Shown here in pieces: positions 1-5,222 of a DNA stretch of 8,074 nucleotides. The stretch lies in contig CALDOC010000476.1 in the NCBI GenBank assembly GCA_937914675.1, forward strand, positions 1 through 8,074, read 5' to 3'. Position numbers and translations under genes: made by a program. This DNA is from an uncultured Sulfurimonas sp. Lineage in GTDB: Bacteria > Campylobacterota > Campylobacteria > Campylobacterales > Sulfurimonadaceae. Every line of letters begins with the position of its first letter. Within the stretch, counting starts at the first letter, position 1. Below the pieces are notes generated by a model. That model was not told the origin of the DNA, did not search any database, and saw only the letters and a program-made list of their open reading frames with translations.

Positions 1-48
1 TGACTGTTAATCACTTGGTCACTGGTTCGAATCCAGTATCCGGAGCCA
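1..48 (+). tRNA. tRNA-Asn (anticodon GUU), 5' part cut off by the window edge
   Basis: The first 48 bases fold as the 3' part of a tRNA. The anticodon loop is CTGTTAA (4-10) with anticodon GTT at 6-8, which reads Asn codons. The visible anticodon-stem bases 1-3 pair with 11-13. A variable region at 16-20 is followed by a perfect 5-bp T stem (21-25 with 33-37) enclosing the loop TTCGAAT. The 3' acceptor strand ATCCGGA (38-44), discriminator G45 and an encoded CCA (46-48) complete it. The acceptor 5' half and D arm lie outside the window. No hairpin with a T-tract terminator is visible just downstream. Confidence 0.95.
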
Positions 49-148
49 TACACTTCAAAAAATCAAATCAAAATCTTTTTACATTGTTTCAGTTTTAGCC
101 ATTTTAATCAACTGCAAAACTTTAAGCCCAAATCAACCACTATTGCAA

Positions 149-154
149 TATACT
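149..154 (+). promoter_or_regulatory. Possible -10 box (TATACT) for the glycosylase homologue
   Basis: TATACT at 149-154 lies about 33 bases upstream of the preferred TTG start at 188, giving a predicted transcript start near 161. No clear -35 box is seen, and AT-rich DNA produces such matches by chance. If real, it rules out the longer upstream start at 143, which would not be transcribed. The rest of 49-187 shows no gene, hairpin or repeat that I can support. Confidence 0.25.
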
Positions 155-175
155 TTCAAAAATTATTTTATAACT

Positions 176-180
176 AAAGG
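176..180 (+). promoter_or_regulatory. Ribosome binding site (AAAGG) that sets the TTG start at 188
   Basis: AAAGG at 176-180 is followed by a 7-base spacer and TTG at 188-190. No comparable Shine-Dalgarno sequence precedes the in-frame TTG at 143, so the shorter protein is preferred. Confidence 0.55.
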
Positions 181-187
181 CGTCATA

Positions 188-868
188 TTGAAGTCGTATC
201 AAAATCTTGTTCTTCTTCAAAATCTCTATAGATTGAAAGCCATTGGGTATGAGTACGTAGATCCATTTAGCGTAAATGAAAAAAATAATTATGAGAAACC
301 AAACACTTTAGAACAGCTACGTCAAAACATCGTCACATGTCATCTTTGCGATTTGAGTAAATCAAGAAGTCAGAGTATGGGTGGTAGTGGAAATATTAAC
401 GCTGATTTAATGATTATTGATTATCAGATTTCACAAGTTCAAGACTCTTCTAACAGTTATTACGCTGGAAGGTCTGGAGAAACTTTAAAAAACATGATAG
501 AAAACGTTTTACATTTAAGTATCAGTGAGGTTTATTTAACTCATGCCGTCAAATGTAAACCACTACAGTCGAACAAACCTTCACAATCGGAGTGGAATTC
601 TTGTAAGCCGTATCTGTTTTCACAGATTGAGTTTGTGAAACCAAAGGTAATCGTCACTCTAGGTCAAGACGCATATGGCAAGGTTACTGGCGATTATAAT
701 AACTTTGAGAATGTAAGAGGGCATGTTATAGACTTTAAAGATTATAAGCTCGTCCCAATTAATCACCCTCAACATTTACTTAGAAATCCAGACTTAAAGA
801 AGATGACGATGAATGATTTAAAAACGATAAAGAGTTGCCTTTCAAGTGAGAAAAAACATTTAGACTAG
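188..868 (+). CDS. Uracil-DNA glycosylase family protein (family-4 type, [4Fe-4S]), degenerate catalytic motif
   Basis: Homologue of family-4 uracil-DNA glycosylases, cytoplasmic enzymes that excise uracil from DNA. With the TTG start at 188 it has 226 residues, normal for the family. Four cysteines fit the Fe-S cluster ligands: C51 and C54 (CHLC), C123 (VKCKP) and C139 (NSCKPYL). The YYAGRSGETL segment (91-100), the KPKVIVTLG strand (151-159) and the HPQHLLRN motif (193-200) all match the family. The odd point is motif 1: where the family has GE(A/G)PG after a hydrophobic strand, this protein has IDYQIS (77-82), so the usual water-activating residue is missing. Uracil excision is therefore doubtful; it may be a specialised or inactive paralogue. 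The in-frame TTG at 143 would add 15 residues but has no ribosome site. The 3' end overlaps the convergent gene by 9 bases. The fold call is firm, the activity is not. Confidence 0.8.
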   Translation: MKSYQNLVLLQNLYRLKAIGYEYVDPFSVNEKNNYEKPNTLEQLRQNIVTCHLCDLSKSRSQSMGGSGNINADLMIIDYQISQVQDSSNSYYAGRSGETLKNMIENVLHLSISEVYLTHAVKCKPLQSNKPSQSEWNSCKPYLFSQIEFVKPKVIVTLGQDAYGKVTGDYNNFENVRGHVIDFKDYKLVPINHPQHLLRNPDLKKMTMNDLKTIKSCLSSEKKHLD

Positions 869-1081
869 CTTTTGTCGAACCATGGATAGAACCATGGGAA
901 TGTTTAATCCATCATTATTATAGCCGTCATGATGGCAGGATTCGCATTTGTCACCGATTTGGCATGTCTTACTTTCTAGTACGTCTTCCAATGATTTTAA
1001 ATCATTTTCTTTTATGCATTGGGCTATGTCTTTAACGCTTAATCCATTGCAAACGCATATCTCTGTGTCTAAATCTATCAT
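860..1081 (-). CDS. BFD-type (2Fe-2S)-binding protein
   Basis: Small 73-residue protein with the cysteine pattern of the BFD-like [2Fe-2S] domain: C9-V-C11, then 34 residues, then C46-E-S-C49. That is the CxC-x(31-35)-CxxC spacing of bacterioferritin-associated ferredoxin and of BFD domains in larger redox enzymes. NGLSVKDIAQCI after the first pair also fits. There are extra cysteines at 22 and 40. The domain is short (about 50 residues), so the protein is a stand-alone electron carrier or iron-release partner, probably cytoplasmic. No bacterioferritin gene is visible here, so its partner is unknown. The ATG at 1081 is supported by GGAG (complement of 1089-1092) with a 7-base spacer and by an extended -10 upstream. 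Its 3' end overlaps the convergent glycosylase homologue by 9 bases. Confidence 0.85.
   Translation of the reverse strand: MIDLDTEICVCNGLSVKDIAQCIKENDLKSLEDVLESKTCQIGDKCESCHHDGYNNDGLNIPMVLSMVRQKLV
877..897. repeat. 9-base direct repeat GAACCATGG, also forming a small hairpin
   Basis: GAACCATGG occurs at 877-885 and again at 889-897, a 12-base period. Because CCATGG is its own complement, the two copies can also pair as a 6-bp stem with a 6-base loop (880-897). It lies in the 3' coding end of the BFD-type gene, where it encodes a local MVLSMV repeat, and just after the stop of the glycosylase homologue. There is no T-tract on either strand, so it is not called a terminator. Confidence 0.5.
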
Positions 1082-1119
1082 GCAACCACTCCATATAATT
1101 TTAATTATTTGTATTTTAG

Positions 1120-1128
1120 ATAATAACA
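1120..1128 (-). promoter_or_regulatory. Extended -10 promoter element for the BFD-type gene
   Basis: On the minus strand this reads TGT-TATTAT, an extended -10 element with the TATTAT hexamer at 1120-1125. The predicted transcript start is near 1113, leaving a leader of about 30 bases before the ATG at 1081 with room for the GGAG site. No -35 box is needed with an extended -10, as is common in Campylobacterota. Confidence 0.5.
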
Positions 1129-1138
1129 GATTAAATCT

Positions 1139-1147
1139 TGTTATAAT
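1139..1147 (+). promoter_or_regulatory. Extended -10 promoter element for the sensory operon
   Basis: TGT-TATAAT at 1139-1147 is an extended -10 with a perfect consensus hexamer (1142-1147). The predicted transcript start is near 1154, only about 11 bases before the ATG at 1165, so the message would be nearly leaderless. It mirrors the minus-strand element at 1120-1128. Confidence 0.6.
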
Positions 1148-1164
1148 ATTCTCTTATTTTAAAA

Positions 1165-2271
1165 ATGGCTAAGCAAATGTTAAAAAATTTCATTATAGGT
1201 TTTGTTCTAATTGTTACAGTTGTCTTGGTAGGTTCGTTTTACTACAAAAATCAAGCAAAAGAAGAGAAAATCTATAATGTGATGGACCAAGTAATACTCA
1301 CTCTTGATTCTCAGTTGAAGCTCCATGAAATGGACGACCTCAAAACAGCTATGTTACTCTCTAAAAATGAGGGTATCGTAAACGCTTTGGAAAATGACGA
1401 TGAAGATTTAGGATATAAAATACTTGCAGACATTACGTCTTCGATTGAAAAAACGACAAGCATATCCATTAGAGCGCAGATTATTACAAAAGAGTTAAAT
1501 ATTTTTGCAAGAAGCTGGGATAGTATATACGCTGGAATGCCATTAGGAGATTATAGAACCGATCTAGAGTACTTTAAAACCCATAAAACGCCGCGGGCTT
1601 CGATAGAGATCGGTCGGAGATTGGGGATAAAGGCAACTGTTCCAATATATAAAAATGAGGTTTTCCTCGGTTTTGTGGAAGTCATTTCATTTTTTAAACC
1701 CACAACAGACTTTTTTGCTTCCATAGGAGTCGACCTTTACGTACTGCTTGACACAAAGTATATCGACACGGCAGTTTTAATGGTTAATAACGTAGCGATA
1801 CAAAATTACGTCGTATCGAATCTAAACTATAATTACAATCATATTCAAACGCTAGGAAACATCGACTTTAAGGAGCTGAAACTATCAAAAGTCGTACATA
1901 TGGATGACAAATACGTATTTTATAAAACAATGTATGATGGGGCTTCACTACCTATTGGAGCGTTTGTTCTTGTGCTTCCTCAAAAATATTTGGATTATTT
2001 TAGAAAGCCTGAAGACGATATATCATATTTGATAAACGTGACGAGAAGCACGCTTTACGACATAATAAAAAAAGACAAATACGCGGCTAACGCGTATGAT
2101 GATTATAAAGCGTCTTCGATGTCATATCTCAAAGACGTTGTAAGTTATGAAGACAAACAACTGTTTTTGGAAGAGTCTTATAAAAAACTTGATAAACAAT
2201 CAAAAGACGAATTAATTCAAATGGTGTTAGAAAGAAGAATAGTTAAAAAAATAGATGGGAAAATTAGATGA
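1165..2271 (+). CDS. Membrane-anchored periplasmic Cache-like sensor protein without an output domain
   Basis: A 368-residue protein with one N-terminal membrane segment (about residues 9-27, IIGFVLIVTVVLVGSFYY) and a large soluble remainder, predicted periplasmic. The region from about 40 to 275 resembles double-Cache ligand-binding domains: a long helix after the membrane segment, then a strand ending RSWDS (116-120), GRRLGIKATVPIYKNE (150-165) and GFVEVISFF (169-177), followed by a second alpha/beta unit ending near LPQKYLDYF. The C-terminal 90 residues are helical and charged, with no second membrane segment and no HAMP, kinase, GGDEF or chemoreceptor domain. It presumably binds a small ligand and passes the signal to the kinase two genes downstream. 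Its stop overlaps the regulator start by 4 bases (ATGA), so the genes are co-translated. The start has no clear Shine-Dalgarno site; ATG at 1177 is an alternative. The Cache assignment rests on pattern resemblance; the ligand is unknown. Confidence 0.75.
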   Translation: MAKQMLKNFIIGFVLIVTVVLVGSFYYKNQAKEEKIYNVMDQVILTLDSQLKLHEMDDLKTAMLLSKNEGIVNALENDDEDLGYKILADITSSIEKTTSISIRAQIITKELNIFARSWDSIYAGMPLGDYRTDLEYFKTHKTPRASIEIGRRLGIKATVPIYKNEVFLGFVEVISFFKPTTDFFASIGVDLYVLLDTKYIDTAVLMVNNVAIQNYVVSNLNYNYNHIQTLGNIDFKELKLSKVVHMDDKYVFYKTMYDGASLPIGAFVLVLPQKYLDYFRKPEDDISYLINVTRSTLYDIIKKDKYAANAYDDYKASSMSYLKDVVSYEDKQLFLEESYKKLDKQSKDELIQMVLERRIVKKIDGKIR

Positions 2272-2921
2272 GAATTTTATTATTGGAAGATGAATATTCA
2301 CTACGCATAAGCGTAGAAGAATTTTTAATGGACTTAGGTTACAAAGTGGATGGTTTTAGTGATGGCTTAGACGCATATAACGCCATATATGATAAATCGT
2401 ATGACCTTTTGCTTTTAGACGTGAACGTTCCATCTTTAAATGGCTTTGAACTTTTGAAGAAAATTAGACTTGACTCAAGAGAAGAACCAGCGATATTTTT
2501 AACCTCTATGACTGGCTTGGACCATGTAAAAGAGGGATATAAACAAGGATGTTGCGATTATATAAGAAAGCCGTTTGACTTAGAAGAGTTGGAACTTCGA
2601 ATAGAACAAGTACTCAGGAGAGCGTCGGGAGACGATAGCTCGCTTGTGAATTTAGGTTGCAACATTACGTATGACATGAAAAAAGCTAAATTAACTGTCG
2701 CGAAGGAAGAAGTAATACTCAGAAGAACCGAACAAGATATGTTGGAAGTTCTCATAAAACACAAAAACTCCGTAGTCTCTTCGCAGATGTTTCAAGATGA
2801 AATATGGGGCGATTACGTTGAACCCGCCACCATAAGAGTCCAGCTAAATAATCTGAAAAAAAAGTTACCCGAAGACACCATTAAAAATAGACGTGGACTA
2901 GGATACATTATTGAAAGATAA
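2268..2921 (+). CDS. OmpR/PhoB-family response regulator
   Basis: A 217-residue two-domain transcriptional regulator. The receiver domain (about 1-115) has the acidic residues E7, D8 and E9, phospho-acceptor D51 in LLLLDVNVPSLNGFELL, switch residue T79 (FLTSM) and K101 (RKPFD), so all catalytic positions are intact. The winged-helix DNA-binding domain (about 120-217) has LRRTEQDMLEVL, the recognition helix region with ATIRVQLNNLKKKL and the C-terminal RRGLGYII hairpin typical of the OmpR family. It starts inside the stop of the Cache-like gene and its own end overlaps the kinase gene by 11 bases, which makes that kinase its likely partner. Members bind as head-to-tail dimers to direct repeats about 11 bases apart; such a repeat lies just upstream of soxX (4085-4102). 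Family and cognate pairing are well supported; the target is inference. Confidence 0.95.
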   Translation: MRILLLEDEYSLRISVEEFLMDLGYKVDGFSDGLDAYNAIYDKSYDLLLLDVNVPSLNGFELLKKIRLDSREEPAIFLTSMTGLDHVKEGYKQGCCDYIRKPFDLEELELRIEQVLRRASGDDSSLVNLGCNITYDMKKAKLTVAKEEVILRRTEQDMLEVLIKHKNSVVSSQMFQDEIWGDYVEPATIRVQLNNLKKKLPEDTIKNRRGLGYIIER

Positions 2922-4074
2922 TACGCATGCGACAAAGTACGCGATCATATACACCGTTTTAATATCGGTTATTCTTTTGACTCCATTGTTCGTTTATTTC
3001 ATATATATGAAAAATATTCACTCCATCCAAAACGAGTTGCTGCTCAAAGAGAAAGCTCTGTTGGTTATAAACGCGATGCATGAACATAATACGGATGAAG
3101 AGTATTTTGAATATCCTAGATTTAAAACCTTTAAATCAGGTCTCTATGATAAAAGTTTTAAACCAATCTTTTCGCTCATTGATTACAAGATAAAATATTT
3201 TAAGGATGGATATCACTTAGATGGCAATGACGCTTATTTGATTATAGAACTGCCTAAAGAGAGATACTTTGGGGCAATGTACCTTATCGTAAAAAATGAG
3301 TTGTCATTCGCCGTCATATATGAAAAAATCATGCTTATTCTTTTTAGTCTTCTCGTTTTGATTTTTATATTAAGCATATTTTTCTTACAAACGTTTGCAA
3401 AGCCATTTAAAAAATTAAATAAGACTTTAGATAATTTTATAAAAGATTCAATGCATGAGATTAATACTCCTTTATCCATTATCAACGTAAACATTGATTT
3501 GTACAATAGAAAAAACATGCCAAACAAATATATGCAAAGAATGAAAGCCGCGACAAAAGTTCTTGCAAACATATATGACGACATGGACTATCTTATCAAA
3601 TACGATCGAATGAAATACGATAATGAAATTATTGACGTTGCTCTTTTTTTAAAAGAGCGAATAGAATATTTTGAAGAAGTGGCTCTCATGAAAAACATAA
3701 TCATCAATTCAAGCGTCGGTAGTACGTATAAAATAAGAATAAACCCTAAGAAACTACAAAGAATTATTGACAATACTATTTCAAACGCAATAAAATATTC
3801 ACATGAAAATTCTAAGATAGACGTAAAAATGTACATTGAAGACAATAAATGTCACCTTAGTTTTCAAGATTATGGGATAGGCATAGAAAATGTAAATAAA
3901 ATTTTCGATAGATATTACCGAGAAAACCTCAATCATGGAGGCTTTGGTCTTGGTCTAAATATTGTCAAATCAATCATTGACGAGTATGGAATTCTTCTTA
4001 AAATATACTCTACCCCCAAAATTGGAACAGAGTTTCTCTATGTAATCCCTTCAATCATTAAAAATATAGTATAA
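2911..4074 (+). CDS. Membrane sensor histidine kinase, no HAMP domain
   Basis: A 387-residue kinase that would phosphorylate the adjacent regulator. It has two membrane segments (about 11-33 and 138-160) enclosing a periplasmic region of about 105 residues that matches no domain I recognise. Only about 20 residues separate the second segment from the H box, so there is no HAMP linker. The H box is SMHEINTPLSI with phospho-acceptor H182; its HEINTPLS form is common in Campylobacterota. The ATPase domain has the N box (NTISNAIKYS, N288/N292), G1 (DYGIGI, 320-325), F box (IFDRYYR) and G2 (GGFGLGL, 343-349). The TTG start at 2911 has AGGA at 2900-2903 with a 7-base spacer and is needed to keep the first membrane segment. 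It overlaps the regulator gene by 11 bases. There is no terminator between it and soxX, so read-through into the sox operon is possible. Confidence 0.93.
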   Translation: MKDNTHATKYAIIYTVLISVILLTPLFVYFIYMKNIHSIQNELLLKEKALLVINAMHEHNTDEEYFEYPRFKTFKSGLYDKSFKPIFSLIDYKIKYFKDGYHLDGNDAYLIIELPKERYFGAMYLIVKNELSFAVIYEKIMLILFSLLVLIFILSIFFLQTFAKPFKKLNKTLDNFIKDSMHEINTPLSIINVNIDLYNRKNMPNKYMQRMKAATKVLANIYDDMDYLIKYDRMKYDNEIIDVALFLKERIEYFEEVALMKNIIINSSVGSTYKIRINPKKLQRIIDNTISNAIKYSHENSKIDVKMYIEDNKCHLSFQDYGIGIENVNKIFDRYYRENLNHGGFGLGLNIVKSIIDEYGILLKIYSTPKIGTEFLYVIPSIIKNIV

Positions 4075-4084
4075 ATAAATCTAA

Positions 4085-4102
4085 TTTTACACAAATTTTA
4101 CA
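4085..4102 (+). promoter_or_regulatory. Candidate OmpR/PhoB-type operator for the sox operon (two direct half-sites)
   Basis: A perfect direct repeat TTTTACA (4085-4091) and TTTTACA (4096-4102), separated by CAAA, gives a 7+4+7 layout with an 11-base period. The identity extends two bases to the left, so AATTTTACA is repeated at 4083-4091 and 4094-4102. The second copy ends 9 bases before the -10 box TATACT, so the pair occupies the -35 region. That is the geometry of Pho-box-like activator sites of the OmpR family. An OmpR-family regulator is encoded 1.2 kb upstream in the same direction. No third copy is present at the neighbouring 11-base steps. Confidence 0.6.
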
Positions 4103-4111
4103 ATTATCAAC

Positions 4112-4117
4112 TATACT
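4112..4117 (+). promoter_or_regulatory. -10 box (TATACT) of the sox operon promoter
   Basis: TATACT at 4112-4117 predicts a transcript start near 4124 and a leader of about 28 bases to the soxX ATG at 4152. There is no TGn extension and no good -35 box at 17 bases (the nearest TTTACA is 20 bases away), which suits a promoter that depends on an activator. Confidence 0.55.
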
Positions 4118-4139
4118 TATGCCATCTAAAGTACAAACC

Positions 4140-4145
4140 GGAGGA
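4140..4145 (+). promoter_or_regulatory. Strong ribosome binding site (GGAGGA) that sets the soxX start
   Basis: GGAGGA at 4140-4145 is the strongest Shine-Dalgarno sequence in the window. It sits 6 bases before ATG 4152 and directly abuts ATG 4146, so 4152 is the workable start. The longer frame from 4119 would begin upstream of the predicted transcript start. Confidence 0.8.
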
Positions 4146-4151
4146 ATGAGG

Positions 4152-4676
4152 ATGAAAAAAACTGTGATGATGTCACTACTTGTAGGTGCTTCTCTATTCG
4201 CTGCTGATTATAGTAGTGTGATTGAAACGCCAAACGCAAGTAAGATTATTGAAAAAGACTTGATGGGACCACCAACAAAATTCACTATGCCAGCTAATTG
4301 CGTTACGACAGACGCGGACGCTATCGCTAGAGGTTCGTTTATATTTCACAACTTAAACGGCGGTAAGACGAAAGGCGACGCTCCAAAAGGTTTGGCTAAG
4401 AATAACGCTGACGGCAAGCCTAAGCAATACGGCAATTGCGTCGCTTGTCACAATATTGAGGGCGCTGTAGGCGGCGGAAACATTGGTCCGGATTTAACTG
4501 GATACAAAGATATGTTTGTGGCGACTGGCGTTAGAGACAATCAATTTGTTTATCAAAAAATTGCAGACCCTCGCGTTGACAATAAAGATACTCATATGAC
4601 GGTTAACTTGACTACAAAGTTATTTAACGAAAGAGAGATATGTGATATGACGTCATATATTGTTTCTCCAAAATAA
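4152..4676 (+). CDS. soxX: SoxX, monoheme c-type cytochrome subunit of the SoxAX complex
   Basis: Periplasmic cytochrome subunit that pairs with SoxA; SoxAX oxidatively couples thiosulfate to the SoxY carrier cysteine and passes the electrons on. From ATG 4152 it has 174 residues. A Sec signal peptide (MKKTVMMSLLVGASLFA, cut before ADYSS) starts exactly there. One heme c site, CVACH, lies at 96-100, followed by the cytochrome motif GPDLTGY, and M149 (THMTV) is the likely sixth heme ligand. Two further cysteines, C50 and C164, could form a disulfide. It opens the sox operon, 77 bases after the kinase gene, behind the candidate activator site and a strong ribosome site; soxY follows after 17 bases. 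In-frame ATGs at 4119 and 4146 are rejected because the first precedes the predicted transcript start and the second touches the Shine-Dalgarno sequence. Confidence 0.92.
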   Translation: MKKTVMMSLLVGASLFAADYSSVIETPNASKIIEKDLMGPPTKFTMPANCVTTDADAIARGSFIFHNLNGGKTKGDAPKGLAKNNADGKPKQYGNCVACHNIEGAVGGGNIGPDLTGYKDMFVATGVRDNQFVYQKIADPRVDNKDTHMTVNLTTKLFNEREICDMTSYIVSPK

Positions 4677-4693
4677 TAAAAGGAAATTATATT

Positions 4694-5164
4694 ATGCAAA
4701 GAAGAGATTTTTTTAAAAAAGTAGGCGCGGTTGTTGCAGTGAGCGCTGTAATCCCAGCGATGAGTTTTGCGGCGGACGCAAAAAAAACAGTAAGTAAAAA
4801 CGCAATGTCGTACGCGACCGCTTTAAACGCAATAACTGGTGGTAAGACTCCTACTGCGTCAGATAAGGTAAAATTGAAAGTTCCAGAAATTGCGGAAAAT
4901 GGAGCGGTTGTTCCCGTAACCGTTAACGTTGATTCGCCAATGACCGACGCCGACTATGTAAAAGCAATTCATATTTTAACTTCAAAAAATTTCAATGCGA
5001 GAACCATTGACATACATTTGACTCCAGCAAATGGGGAAGCAATGTTTTCCACTCGTATTAAACTTGGTGGCACGCAAGACGTTGTTGCGGTAATTGAGTT
5101 AAGTAATGGTGAATTTTTGATAGCGTCTCAAAGCGTTAAGGTGACTATTGGCGGTTGTGGTTGA
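4694..5164 (+). CDS. soxY: SoxY, sulfur-carrier subunit of SoxYZ
   Basis: Carrier subunit that holds sulfur intermediates on a cysteine near its C-terminus while SoxAX and SoxB act on them in the periplasm. It has 156 residues, of normal length. The N-terminus is a twin-arginine signal (QRRDFFKK, then a hydrophobic stretch, cut after SFA near residue 26), so it is exported folded, probably bound to SoxZ. The SoxY core is seen in VPEIAENGAVVPVTVNVDS and the following KAIHILT strand. The protein ends VTIGGCG with carrier cysteine C155 followed by a single glycine, whereas the family arm is usually quoted as GGCGG. A good AGGA site (4681-4684) lies 9 bases upstream of the ATG. A 58-base A-rich spacer, the longest within this operon, separates it from soxZ. 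Confidence 0.95.
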   Translation: MQRRDFFKKVGAVVAVSAVIPAMSFAADAKKTVSKNAMSYATALNAITGGKTPTASDKVKLKVPEIAENGAVVPVTVNVDSPMTDADYVKAIHILTSKNFNARTIDIHLTPANGEAMFSTRIKLGGTQDVVAVIELSNGEFLIASQSVKVTIGGCG

Positions 5165-5184
5165 TTTTGACCCAATGTCTCGAC

Positions 5185-5209
5185 AAAAATAAAAATAAAA
5201 AATAAAAAT
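5185..5209 (+). repeat. AAAAAT tandem tract in the soxY-soxZ spacer
   Basis: Four consecutive units, AAAAAT, AAAAAT, AAAAAAT and AAAAAT, fill 5185-5209 just before the soxZ Shine-Dalgarno sequence (AGGA at 5213-5216, 6 bases from the ATG). It may be an unstructured A-rich translation enhancer or a slippage-prone tract. No hairpin or promoter is visible in the 5165-5222 spacer. Confidence 0.6.
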
Positions 5210-5222
5210 ATGAGGAAATAAA

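Noticed and set aside
143..187. Upstream extension of the glycosylase homologue from TTG at 143
   Set aside because: No ribosome site precedes it and a possible -10 box lies inside it; TTG 188 has AAAGG at a 7-base spacing and gives a normal-length protein.
1..187. Integration site or genomic island border at the tRNA gene
   Set aside because: No integrase gene and no repeat of the tRNA 3' end is visible in the window; the neighbours look like ordinary chromosomal genes.
880..897. Bidirectional terminator
   Set aside because: The stem is only 6 bp and no T-tract follows on either strand.
1082..1164. Second copy of the TTTTACA repeat for autoregulation of the sensory operon
   Set aside because: Only loose TTTTA matches 15 bases apart are present, not the 11-base spaced repeat.
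948..1172. Open frame of 74 codons on the plus strand
   Set aside because: It is antisense to the BFD-type gene, covers the divergent promoters and resembles no protein family.
3234..3845. Two minus-strand open frames opposite the kinase gene
   Set aside because: Shadows of the kinase; no ribosome site or recognisable domain.
4119..4151. Longer soxX starting at ATG 4119 or 4146
   Set aside because: 4119 lies before the predicted transcript start, and 4146 touches the Shine-Dalgarno sequence. The signal peptide begins cleanly at 4152.
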